From positions 1 to 64,000 of the forward strand of contig NZ_CP028093.1 in assembly GCF_005491705.1 (NCBI RefSeq): a stretch of DNA of 64,000 nucleotides. The letters are read 5' to 3'. Source of the DNA: Pontibacter sp. SGAir0037 (GTDB taxonomy: Bacteria > Bacteroidota > Bacteroidia > Cytophagales > Hymenobacteraceae). Made by a program: the position numbers and the translations under genes. The notes beneath the pieces were generated by a model. That model did not search any database, was not told where the DNA came from, and saw only the letters and a program-made list of their open reading frames with translations. This document shows, one piece after another, positions 24,794 to 32,800 of the stretch (position 1 is the first letter of the stretch; the number at the start of each line of letters is the position of its first letter).

Positions 24794-24810
24794 ATCATTT
24801 ATTAAATTTG
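24780..24810 (+). promoter_or_regulatory. Promoter of the arsR-merTP operon
   Basis: TTG (24780-24782), 20 bases, TAAATTTG (24803-24810) match the Bacteroidota sigma-A consensus TTG-N19..21-TAnnTTTG exactly. The arsR ATG is 16 bases further on, which excludes the TTG at 24812 as start. Confidence 0.85.
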
Positions 24811-24826
24811 CTTGACAGAAATTGCT

Positions 24827-25204
24827 ATGGAAGAAGAGAAGTTATGTATTCGGGTTTACACCAATAAAGAAAGACTGCAACTATGCTCTGATCGGCTGGA
24901 GACTGCAGCCGGTATGATACAGACCCTGAGCCAGGTCTTTAGCCTGGCAGGGAGTGAGACAAGGCTTAAGCTACTATACCTGTTGGAGCAGGAGGAATCG
25001 CTGTGCGTCTGTGATCTAAGCGACGTGCTGCAAATGACCATGCCCGCTGTCTCGCAGCACCTGCGCAAGCTCAAGGATGCTAACATCATCCAAAGTAAGA
25101 AGGTAGGGCAGACCGTGTTCTATTCCCTAAAGCAGGAGCGCCAGGAAGTAATAAAGCCCCTGTTGGAGCTAATCATCAGGGAAATAGAAATAAAAACAAA
25201 CTAA
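24827..25204 (+). CDS. ArsR/SmtB-family metal-sensing repressor
   Basis: This 125-residue winged-helix repressor reads SLAGSETRLKLLYLLEQEES, then LCVCDLSDVLQMTMPAVSQHLRKL (recognition helix) and a wing KKVGQTVFYSL. The LCVCDL cysteines in the third helix are the metal site of ArsR/CadC-type sensors (As, Cd, Pb, Hg or Zn). An extra Cys lies near residue 7 (KLCIRV) and another at 22, as in CadC-like N-terminal sites. It probably represses its own operon through the 11-bp inverted repeat at the promoter and releases DNA on metal binding. merTP follows after 5 bases. The metal is probably Hg(II), judged from merTP only. Confidence 0.9.
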   Translation: MEEEKLCIRVYTNKERLQLCSDRLETAAGMIQTLSQVFSLAGSETRLKLLYLLEQEESLCVCDLSDVLQMTMPAVSQHLRKLKDANIIQSKKVGQTVFYSLKQERQEVIKPLLELIIREIEIKTN

Positions 25205-25209
25205 GTGAA

Positions 25210-25815
25210 ATGAGAAATACTTCATCTAAGCTTGCGGGTAGCAGCATAGTGGCTGCATTTACGGCCTCTCTTTGCTGCATCACACCGCTGCTGGCCGTAA
25301 TGGTAGGTGCCACAGGGGTTGCTTCTTCTTTTGACTGGGTTGAACCACTCAGGCCGTATCTGATAGGCATTACCATCGCAGTCCTGGGCTTGGCGTGGTA
25401 TCAACGTCTGAAACCGGGCAGGTCAGCCTCTAGCTGCGACTGTGAGCAAAATGATAAGTTCTCATTCTGGAAGTCGAACAGGGTGTTGCTATTGGTGAGT
25501 TGCCTTGCGTTGCTTCTGCTTACCTTCCCAAATTATGCAGGTGCTTTCTATGGGCAAACAAATCCGATAGCCAACGGTGCCGAGGGCGACATTAAGCAGA
25601 CAATGGAACTGAAAGTGGAGGGAATGACCTGTGCGGGCTGTGAGGCGCAGGTGAGCCAGGTGATAGGCGAGGTGCCGGGAGTCTTTCATGTGAGCACCTC
25701 GTACAAGGCTGGAAGCGCCACCATCTCCTACGACAGCACAAGGGTGAAGCCCTTGGATATCCTACAGGCGGCTAAAAAGACGGGCTATACAGTGGAGGTA
25801 GCTAAGAAGAAGTAA
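25210..25815 (+). CDS. merTP: Mercuric transport fusion protein MerTP
   Basis: This 201-residue protein has three membrane segments (about 10-38, 46-62 and 92-110). The first contains the MerT-type Cys pair (SLCCITPLLAVMVGATG), and a cytoplasmic loop has CDCE. A C-terminal MerP/HMA domain (about 130-198) has GMTCAGCEAQV. MerP captures Hg(II) in the periplasm and MerT passes it inward to mercuric reductase; in this fused form the HMA domain would face the periplasm. It sits between arsR (5 bases upstream) and the GDCCVxC gene (2 bases downstream). No merA lies in the window, so the substrate's fate is unclear. Confidence 0.93.
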   Translation: MRNTSSKLAGSSIVAAFTASLCCITPLLAVMVGATGVASSFDWVEPLRPYLIGITIAVLGLAWYQRLKPGRSASSCDCEQNDKFSFWKSNRVLLLVSCLALLLLTFPNYAGAFYGQTNPIANGAEGDIKQTMELKVEGMTCAGCEAQVSQVIGEVPGVFHVSTSYKAGSATISYDSTRVKPLDILQAAKKTGYTVEVAKKK

Positions 25816-25817
25816 GC

Positions 25818-26027
25818 ATGGGAGAGACTAGTCTAAGCTCAGTTATCACCTGTCCGGAGTGCGGGCATCGAAAGGAAGAGCAGATGCCCACAGATGCCTG
25901 CCAGTACTTTTATGCGTGTGAAAAGTGCAAGAAGCTTCTGAAACCGAGGCCAGGGGACTGCTGCGTGTACTGCTCCTACGGCACAGTCCCTTGCCCGCCT
26001 ATTCAGCAAAGCAGAAGCTGCTGCTAG
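25818..26027 (+). CDS. GDCCVxC family small Cys-rich protein
   Basis: This 69-residue protein has ten cysteines. They occur as a CPEC zinc-ribbon half (about 12-15), a CEKC pair (about 34-37) and the name-giving GDCCVYCSYGTVPCPPIQ, with a C-terminal CC. The family (GDCCVxC domain protein) includes selenoprotein members and often sits beside mer genes. Here all positions are Cys. It is translationally packed behind merTP (2-base gap), so it is part of the arsR operon. A role in thiol handling or delivery of Hg(II) is plausible from the context. Confidence 0.88.
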   Translation: MGETSLSSVITCPECGHRKEEQMPTDACQYFYACEKCKKLLKPRPGDCCVYCSYGTVPCPPIQQSRSCC

Positions 26028-26030
26028 GTT

Positions 26031-26065
26031 GTTTATCACTATTTTTATCATTGGATAGTGTAAAC
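26031..26065 (+). terminator. Imperfect hairpin after the mer operon
   Basis: GTTTATCACTAT (26031-26042) pairs with ATAGTGTAAAC (about 26055-26065), leaving one bulged T, around a 12-base loop. It begins 3 bases after the last gene of the operon. No T tract follows. Confidence 0.5.
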
Positions 26066-26241
26066 CAGCAGAATTTGCAGCGTAGAACGCTCGAGCTATA
26101 GATTAGCACCAGCTAACTCTTAATCTTTTAGCAAGTACCATCTTAAAGGCGTAAACTAACGTAACATTATATTGGCCCTTTCAAGGGATCATTATAGGAA
26201 TAATTTCAACATCCGCAATGCCATTGCATTATTTTTTCTCT

Positions 26242-26249
26242 TACCTTTG
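26242..26249 (+). promoter_or_regulatory. -7 element TACCTTTG of DUF6660 gene
   Basis: TACCTTTG fits TAnnTTTG exactly and is 6 bases before the ATG of the DUF6660 gene, so the transcript would be nearly leaderless. A TTG lies at 26224, but at 15 bases the spacing is short. Confidence 0.5.
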
Positions 26250-26255
26250 CACTGA

Positions 26256-26576
26256 ATGAGGTTTATACTCTCCATATTGATTCTGCTATTGCTCACGCTT
26301 TCCCTGAAACCATGCATGGACAGGGCAAGTGCGGTTTCGAGTGAACGGCAGGCAGTGGCTATGGCTGGCACACATCAGGACCATCAGGATAATATTGCGG
26401 ATGGATGCTCCCCATTTTGCTCCTGCCATTGCTGCCATACCCATTTTCAGGCACAAAGCACAGCCGTAATCGAGCACACCTCCCCACAGCAGGCAATTCA
26501 GAAGGTGGATCTGTACAAGAGTAGTTTTATCCCCTTCCTTTCCTATTCCATCTGGCAACCGCCGAAGGTAGCCTAA
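26256..26576 (+). CDS. DUF6660-like small Cys/His-rich protein
   Basis: This 106-residue protein has a signal-like helix (about 3-19, then KPCMDR). Its middle is polar with TH-x-DHQD, then the dense cluster CSPFCSCHCCHTHF (about 50-63), and the C-terminus is YSIWQPPKVA. These traits match DUF6660, a Bacteroidota family encoded just before CusA/CzcA-type RND genes. The six cysteines and adjacent histidines suggest periplasmic binding of soft or borderline metals. Like the proteins at 10255 and 19562, it pairs a Cys cluster with a Pro-Pro tail beside an RND system. An exact -7 element lies just before the ATG. Function unknown. Confidence 0.8.
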   Translation: MRFILSILILLLLTLSLKPCMDRASAVSSERQAVAMAGTHQDHQDNIADGCSPFCSCHCCHTHFQAQSTAVIEHTSPQQAIQKVDLYKSSFIPFLSYSIWQPPKVA

Positions 26577-26627
26577 CCCGTTTCCCTTTCTTTTTTGTGA
26601 ACAGACCTGTACATAACCGGCACTGGT

Positions 26628-26912
26628 ATGTACGTGTCCTTCTGTTCCTGTTTATTCCTTCGAATTCAGAACGCAGTAACCCGACGAGAGCATTCTAAAA
26701 CATTTTGCCAATCGGAATTGAAAAAAGTAAGCAAGAAAAAAGCCAATAAGAGAAGGAAACCAGGGCAGAGAAATAGGCAACACAACTGGCGGGGGCGGCA
26801 ACCTAAGTGGCAGAGGCGGCTAAAAATGGCCGTCCTGATTGCTGCCACCCTCCTGGGCGCTTTAGCCGTCATCGCCAAGGCTTACCATTTCTTCTCTGTT
26901 CATTTAAAATAA
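26628..26912 (+). CDS. Possible small basic membrane protein
   Basis: This frame encodes 94 residues. The middle is strikingly basic (KKVSKKKANKRRKPGQRNRQ). The C-terminus is one clean hydrophobic helix (MAVLIAATLLGALAVIAKAY) followed by HFFSVHLK. It ends 32 bases before the CzcA fusion on the same strand. I do not recognise it. A start at the TTG at 26718 would give a more sensible protein of about 64 residues with cytoplasmic basic domain and one membrane helix. It may be real, because the helix ends in a normal stop right before czcA. Confidence 0.4.
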   Translation: MYVSFCSCLFLRIQNAVTRREHSKTFCQSELKKVSKKKANKRRKPGQRNRQHNWRGRQPKWQRRLKMAVLIAATLLGALAVIAKAYHFFSVHLK

Positions 26913-26944
26913 CCTAACAGAATTTTGATTTAAAAACTTTAATT

Positions 26945-29900
26945 ATGCTTGACCGCATTATACATTTCTCCATTTACAACAAGTTCATCATCGGTATCTT
27001 CACCCTTGCGCTTGTTGTCTGGGGCAGCTATTCCGTCACGCAGCTGCCCATCGATGCCGTACCCGACATCACCAACAACCAAGTGCAGGTGATTACCACC
27101 AGCCCCTCCCTGGCAGCCCAAGAAGTAGAGCGCCTCATCAGCTTCCCGGTGGAGCAGACCATGTCCACCATCGCCGATATTGAGGAGGTGCGCTCCATTT
27201 CCCGCTTCGGCCTCTCGGTGGTGACCATTGTGTTTGAAGACAATGTGGACATTTACTGGGCCCGCCAGCAGGTGAGCGAGCGGCTCGTGGAGGCCAAAAA
27301 CATCATACCCCCAGCCATAGGCAGCCCGGAGATGGCCCCCATTTCCACAGGCTTGGGCGAGATCTACCAGTACGTCGTGCATCCCAAGCCTGGTTATGAG
27401 AAGCAGTATGACGCGATGGAGCTGCGTACCATCCAGGACTGGATCATCAGACGGCAGCTTCTCGGAACGCCCGGCGTGGCGGAGGTTAACAGCTTCGGGG
27501 GCTTTGTGAAGCAGTATGAAGTGGCCATCGACCCTGCCAGGCTCCGCAGCTATAACCTGAGCATCAGTGACGTGTTGGCTGCGATGGAGCGCAACAACCA
27601 GAACACGGGTGGGGCTTACATCGACAAAAAACCCAACGCCTACTTTATCCGCAGCGAGGGGCTTATCAGCAGCCTGGATGAGGTCAAGAAGGTCGTGGTC
27701 ACTAACACTGCCAATGGAACTCCTGTGCTAATCTCTGACATTGCCCAGGTACGCTTCGGCAGTGCCAACCGCTACGGTGCCCTTACGGACGCCACAGGGG
27801 AGGCCGTGGGCGGTATTGTGATGCTGCTCAAGGGCGAGAACACCAACCAGGTGGTGGACCGGGTCAAAGAGCGGCTCGAACAGATAAGGAAGTCACTGCC
27901 CGAGGGCGTGGAGATCCAGGCGTTTCTCGACCGGAGCGAGCTGATCGGGCGCGCCATCGGCACAGTGGAGAAAAACCTGATTGAAGGGGCATTGATCGTA
28001 ATTTTCGTGCTGGTGCTCTTCCTGGGAAACTTCCGCGCAGGGTTGGTGGTAGCCTCTGTCATTCCGCTGGCCATGCTCTTTGCCATCATCCTGATGAACC
28101 TGTTCGGCGTGACAGGTAACCTGATGAGCCTGGGAGCCATCGACTTTGGCCTTATCGTCGACGGGGCCGTCATCATCGTGGAGGCGACCATGCACCACCT
28201 GGGGCTGCGCAGCAAAGGCAGGCTGACGCAGGCGCAAATGGATGAGGAGGTGTACGAATCGGCGCGGAAAATCCGCTCCGCCGCTGCTTTTGGCGAGATC
28301 ATCATTTTGATCGTGTACCTGCCGATACTCGCGCTGGTTGGTATAGAGGGCAAGATGTTTAGGCCCATGGCGCTGACTGTTTCCTTTGCCATACTCGGGG
28401 CCTTCATCCTCTCGCTCACCTACGTGCCCATGATGTCGGCACTGCTGCTGAACAAGAACATTACACACAAGCGCACCATCTCCGACCGCATGATGGATTT
28501 CTTCCAGCGGCTCTATACTCCGATCATCCATGGAGCGCTTCGCTTCAAGGCACTTGTTTTGGCCATAGCCGTAGGTTTGTTTGCCCTGAGCCTGGTGCTT
28601 TTCTCCCGCATGGGCAGCGAGTTTATCCCCACCCTGGAGGAGGGCGATTTTGCGCTGGAGACAAGGCTGCTGACCGGGAGCTCTTTGTCTGAGACGATTG
28701 AAAAAGTAACCTTGGCTTCCCGTATCCTGAAAGAGCAGTTTCCTGAGGTTAAAGATGTGATCAGCAAAATCGGCGCGGCAGAGATACCGACAGACCCCAT
28801 GCCGATGGAGTCCGCCGACGTGACCATTACCTTAAAAGACAAGGAGGAGTGGACCAGTGCGGAGACACGGGAGGAGCTGGCCAACAAAATGACAGAGGCG
28901 CTGGAGGCCATACCGGGAGTTACCTTTGGCGTTTCACAGCCAATCCAGCTGCGCTCCAACGAGCTGATCTCCGGGGTGCGCCAGGACGTGGGCATCAAGA
29001 TCTTTGGAGAGGACCTGCAGGAGCTGACCCGGCTGTCCCAAGAGGTTGGCAGCATCGTGTCCACCGTGCAGGGGGCCGAGGACCTGTACCTGGAGCAGGT
29101 GTCCGGCCTGCCGCAGATCGTGGTGGACATCAAACGGGATCAGATAGCCAGGTTCGGCTTGGACGTGGAGACGGTGAACCAAGCCATCAACGCGGCCTTT
29201 GCCGGCCAAAGCGCCGGGATGGTCTACGAGGGAGACCGCCGCTTCGACCTGGTCGTGCGGCTCACGCACGAGAACAGACAGGACATAGCCGATGTGCGGC
29301 AGCTCTTTGTCACTACACCGAATGGGGTACAGGTGCCCCTAGAGCAAGTGGCAGACATTGTGTTTCGGCAAGGGCCAAACCAGATACAGCGCGAGGACGC
29401 CAAGCGCCGCATCATCGTGGGGTTTAACGTCCGGGGGCGGGATGTCGCCAGCGTGGTGGAGGAGGTGCAGCAGAAAATAGACCGGCAGGTGCAGCTTCCC
29501 ACGGGCTACTTTGTCACGTATGGGGGGCAGTTTGAGAACCTGCAGGAAGCCAACAAGCGGCTCTCGGTGGCTGTTCCGGCTGCCTTGGCGCTGATATTCC
29601 TACTGTTGTATTTCACCTTCGGCTCCGTGCGCCACTCGCTGCTCATCTTCACTGCCATACCGCTGTCGGCCATCGGGGGCGTACTGGCCCTGTGGCTGAG
29701 GGATATGCCCTTCAGCATATCGGCCGGTGTGGGTTTCATTGCCTTGTTCGGGGTGGCAGTGTTAAACGGTATTGTGCTCATCGCTGAATTCAACCGACAG
29801 CGCAAGGAGCACAATAGCCTGAGCCTGCGGGATGTGGTGCTCAACGGCACCTCCACACGTCTTCGCCCCGTGCTGATGACGGCTGCGGTGGCCTCCCTTG

Positions 29901-31333
29901 GCTTTTTGCCGATGGCGCTCTCCAACACGGCAGGGGCTGAGGTGCAAAAACCACTGGCCACGGTAGTGATCGGAGGGCTTATCACCTCCACCATGCTGAC
30001 GCTGGTGGTGCTGCCCGTGCTTTATATTCTCATCGAAGGGTATCTCTCCAGCAGAAAGCAACGCAAAGCAAGTGACAGTGGATTTCCGGCAACCGCGATA
30101 GTGACGGTTTTGGCCACGGTTGCCCTGCTTATGGGCAGGGCGCAGCCGGCACAGGCCCAGCAGCAGCATCCGGTAGAAGTGTACACGCTCGATGAGGCCG
30201 TTGCCAAGGCAATTAACCGAAACCCCTCCGTAGAGGCCGCCAGGCTTGGCGTCAAGAGGAGCCAGTCGCTCAAAGGGGCAGCCTGGGACATCAATAAGAC
30301 GCAGCTGCAGTACTCCACCGGTAAGCTACAGTCTGGAGAGTATGACACTGAGGTTTCTGTGTTGCAGACGTTTGCCTTTCCGACTCTTTATGCCAGACAG
30401 GCAAAGCTTGCCGGGGAACTCACCCAGGCAAGCAGGATCGGCCTGACCCAGCGCCAGCGGGAAGTCGTCCGCGACGTGAGGCTCAACTACTACGGAATAG
30501 TCTATGCACGCTCCCGACTCAGCTTGCTCACCTATCAGGATAGCCTGTACACAGCTTTCCTCCGGGCCGCCCAGGTCAGGCTCCGGACCGGTGAGACTCA
30601 CCTGCTGGAGCAGGTGACGGCCGAGACGCAGCTGTCGGAAGTGCGCAACAGCGTCTTTCAGGCGGAGGCCGACAGGGCCGTGTTCCAGGAGCGCCTGCAG
30701 GCCTTGCTGGCAACCGACACGCTGGTAGCCACGGCAGACACGGTACTCAGCCGCTTGCCCCTGCCAGGCATAACCGAGGAAATGCTGGAGCGGAATCCGC
30801 GGCTCCGACTGGCCCGCCAACAGGTCGAGGTGCGGCAGGCGGAAACCAAATTGGAGCGGTCCAGGCTACTGCCGGACCTACAGCTGGGCTATACGAACCG
30901 AACCATTGCCGGGAATCATGGAAAAAGGGGGGGAGAGGAGTTCGAGGCGCCCCAGGAGGTGTCCTTCGGCGTGGCCATCCCACTGTGGGCAAAGCCACAG
31001 AGGAGTCGTATAGAGGCGGCTAGGATACAGGCAGACGCAGCTCAAATGAACCTACAGGATACACAAAACGAGCTGCGGGCAGACGTAGAGGGTGCACTTC
31101 AGCAGGCGCTGAAGCTGCAGGGTAGCCTGGACTATTATGAGCAGACAGCCCTGCCACAGGCAGAGCTAATCATCAACCAGGCTACCCGGGCTTATCGCGC
31201 AGGGGAAATTAACTACCAGGACTACATCCTTAGCCTGAACAGGGCATTGGCCATCAGGACCAATTACCTGGATACCCTCTACCAGTACGACAGGGCAGTC
31301 ATCGAGCTGAACTTCCTGATAGAAAACCAATAA
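26945..31333 (+). CDS. czcA: CzcA-type heavy-metal RND permease fused to TolC-like domain
   Basis: This 1462-residue protein has residues 1-1035 as a complete HME-RND permease with twelve membrane helices. The helix-4 motif DFGLIVDGAVIIVE carries the Asp, Asp and Glu of the divalent (Zn/Co/Cd/Ni) pumps, unlike the VDDA motif of the split CusA. Residues 1049-1071 are hydrophobic and end in AQPAQAQ, a signal-peptidase-like site, followed to 1462 by a full-length outer-membrane efflux (TolC/CzcC) domain (YTLDEAVAKAINRNPSVEAA). Such permease-channel fusions are known in Bacteroidota. How one chain spans from inner to outer membrane is not obvious; cleavage at AQA-Q would release a mature channel. 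The CzcB adaptor gene follows after 29 bases. Confidence 0.93.
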   Translation: MLDRIIHFSIYNKFIIGIFTLALVVWGSYSVTQLPIDAVPDITNNQVQVITTSPSLAAQEVERLISFPVEQTMSTIADIEEVRSISRFGLSVVTIVFEDNVDIYWARQQVSERLVEAKNIIPPAIGSPEMAPISTGLGEIYQYVVHPKPGYEKQYDAMELRTIQDWIIRRQLLGTPGVAEVNSFGGFVKQYEVAIDPARLRSYNLSISDVLAAMERNNQNTGGAYIDKKPNAYFIRSEGLISSLDEVKKVVVTNTANGTPVLISDIAQVRFGSANRYGALTDATGEAVGGIVMLLKGENTNQVVDRVKERLEQIRKSLPEGVEIQAFLDRSELIGRAIGTVEKNLIEGALIVIFVLVLFLGNFRAGLVVASVIPLAMLFAIILMNLFGVTGNLMSLGAIDFGLIVDGAVIIVEATMHHLGLRSKGRLTQAQMDEEVYESARKIRSAAAFGEIIILIVYLPILALVGIEGKMFRPMALTVSFAILGAFILSLTYVPMMSALLLNKNITHKRTISDRMMDFFQRLYTPIIHGALRFKALVLAIAVGLFALSLVLFSRMGSEFIPTLEEGDFALETRLLTGSSLSETIEKVTLASRILKEQFPEVKDVISKIGAAEIPTDPMPMESADVTITLKDKEEWTSAETREELANKMTEALEAIPGVTFGVSQPIQLRSNELISGVRQDVGIKIFGEDLQELTRLSQEVGSIVSTVQGAEDLYLEQVSGLPQIVVDIKRDQIARFGLDVETVNQAINAAFAGQSAGMVYEGDRRFDLVVRLTHENRQDIADVRQLFVTTPNGVQVPLEQVADIVFRQGPNQIQREDAKRRIIVGFNVRGRDVASVVEEVQQKIDRQVQLPTGYFVTYGGQFENLQEANKRLSVAVPAALALIFLLLYFTFGSVRHSLLIFTAIPLSAIGGVLALWLRDMPFSISAGVGFIALFGVAVLNGIVLIAEFNRQRKEHNSLSLRDVVLNGTSTRLRPVLMTAAVASLGFLPMALSNTAGAEVQKPLATVVIGGLITSTMLTLVVLPVLYILIEGYLSSRKQRKASDSGFPATAIVTVLATVALLMGRAQPAQAQQQHPVEVYTLDEAVAKAINRNPSVEAARLGVKRSQSLKGAAWDINKTQLQYSTGKLQSGEYDTEVSVLQTFAFPTLYARQAKLAGELTQASRIGLTQRQREVVRDVRLNYYGIVYARSRLSLLTYQDSLYTAFLRAAQVRLRTGETHLLEQVTAETQLSEVRNSVFQAEADRAVFQERLQALLATDTLVATADTVLSRLPLPGITEEMLERNPRLRLARQQVEVRQAETKLERSRLLPDLQLGYTNRTIAGNHGKRGGEEFEAPQEVSFGVAIPLWAKPQRSRIEAARIQADAAQMNLQDTQNELRADVEGALQQALKLQGSLDYYEQTALPQAELIINQATRAYRAGEINYQDYILSLNRALAIRTNYLDTLYQYDRAVIELNFLIENQ

Positions 31334-31362
31334 TAAAAACTTTAAAGCTGAATTTGTCCCAC

Positions 31363-32571
31363 ATGAAAAGGATTCTGAACATAAATCTATTTTTTATCGC
31401 AGGCTTACTGTTTTTCTCCTCGTGCAATGAGGAAACTGCCCCTACCCATGAAGCAGAACAGGAGCAGGAAGCTGGCCACGGTGAAGAGGAAAACCCCAAC
31501 GTAGCGGAACTGACCGCGGAGCAGTACCGGGTGGCAGGCATTGCGCTGGGCAAGCCGGAAATGCGCAACCTCAGCAAAGGCCTCGTTGTGACGGGGCAAT
31601 TGGAAGTACCACCTCAGAGCACGGCCTCGGTGAGCGCCCCTATGGGGGGATTCGTCAAGGGTACCAGTCTGCTGGAAGGGGAGCGCGTGAAGAAAGGGCA
31701 GCTGATCGCCAGGATCGAGAACCCTGATTTTGTGACCCTGCAACAGGATTACCTGGAGGCAAAAAGTAGGTTAGGCTTTATGGAGCAGGAATACCAAAGG
31801 CAGAAGGAACTGGCGGAAGAACAAGTAACGGCCGCCAAGACCTTCCAGCAGACAACAGCCGAATACAGAAGCCTGCAGGCACGTGTGCAGGGATTGGAGG
31901 AAAAGCTAAGGATTATCGGAGTCAATCCAAGCTCCCTAAGAGCGGGCGGTATTAGCCGTATACTTCCCATATATGCCCCCATTGATGGGTATGTCACATT
32001 CATAAACGCAAGTGTCGGCCAGTATGTCGCCCCCACGGATGTGCTGTTCCGGATAGCGGATACAGATAAAATGTTTGTGGAGCTTACTGTATTTGAAAAA
32101 GATGTAGCTGCCTTAAAAGTTGGGCAGCCTGTCTGGTACGCCTTGCCAAATGAGCAGGCGGCGCAGCGTGTGGCCACGATTCACCTTATTGGCAAAGAGA
32201 TAAGCCAGGAGCGAACGATTCAGGTACTGGCTCAGATGAAAGAGCAGGACAAAGAGCTGACTCCGGGGATGTTTGTGAAGGCCAATGTCGAGCTTAACGG
32301 ACAGCAGGTATTAGCCTTACCGGAAACGGCTGTGGTCCAGGATGCGGGGAATGACTACATCTTCCTCTTCACAGGAGAGGAGAAAGAAGGTGAGGCAGTC
32401 ATGAAGCGCTTCAGGATGGTACCGATAGAAAAAGGCGTGGCAGAGAGCGGTTACGTGCAGGTGGCGCTTCCTGCCGGTGTAGATACGGCCTCAGCAAATT
32501 TCGTCACCAAAGGAGCCTATTCACTGCTCTCGAAGATGCGCAATTCAGAGGACGAGGGCGGACATCATTAA
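31363..32571 (+). CDS. czcB: CzcB-like RND periplasmic adaptor lipoprotein
   Basis: This 402-residue protein has a lipobox (LFFSSC at about residue 21) and then a Glu/His linker (HEAEQEQEAGHGEEE). The membrane-fusion-protein core follows, with SVSAPMGGFVKGTSLLEGER and VKKGQLIARIENPDF at about 90-120, an alpha hairpin, and IYAPIDGYVTFINASVGQYV at about 205. It ends DEGGHH. No heavy-metal-binding domain is present, unlike the two CusB copies, which fits the divalent-metal pump encoded just upstream. The frame's earlier TTG at 31354 was rejected in favour of the ATG at 31363. A perfect hairpin follows 7 bases after the stop. Confidence 0.92.
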   Translation: MKRILNINLFFIAGLLFFSSCNEETAPTHEAEQEQEAGHGEEENPNVAELTAEQYRVAGIALGKPEMRNLSKGLVVTGQLEVPPQSTASVSAPMGGFVKGTSLLEGERVKKGQLIARIENPDFVTLQQDYLEAKSRLGFMEQEYQRQKELAEEQVTAAKTFQQTTAEYRSLQARVQGLEEKLRIIGVNPSSLRAGGISRILPIYAPIDGYVTFINASVGQYVAPTDVLFRIADTDKMFVELTVFEKDVAALKVGQPVWYALPNEQAAQRVATIHLIGKEISQERTIQVLAQMKEQDKELTPGMFVKANVELNGQQVLALPETAVVQDAGNDYIFLFTGEEKEGEAVMKRFRMVPIEKGVAESGYVQVALPAGVDTASANFVTKGAYSLLSKMRNSEDEGGHH

Positions 32572-32578
32572 ACCTGGA

Positions 32579-32620
32579 CCTGCAATAGGTTTCTCTGCCT
32601 GCAGAGAAACCTATTGCAGG
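32579..32620. terminator. Perfect 19-bp hairpin with 4-base loop
   Basis: CCTGCAATAGGTTTCTCTG (32579-32597), loop CCTG, exact reverse complement (32602-32620). It begins 7 bases after the czcB stop and most likely ends the czc transcript or protects its 3' end. There is no T tract. Its design equals the hairpin at 10194. Confidence 0.75.
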
Positions 32621-32800
32621 CAATCAAAGGGGCTAAGCGCTCAGTATCCGTGCCGTTTTCACTTTCTTCAGGAAGAGAACATGGTGGAAGAGTTAGCCGC
32701 AAGAGCTTCTTCCAAGGTAGTGAATAAGTCGTTTATGTCCCGCGCAGGTAACCGAATGAGCTTGTAGAGCGTGCTTCTTCACCGTGTAGTATGTGGAAGA

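Noticed and set aside
26939..30820. Several long ORFs opposite and beside the CzcA fusion
   Set aside because: They are in frames opposite a well-conserved gene with no recognisable domains; GC-rich coding DNA often leaves such frames open.
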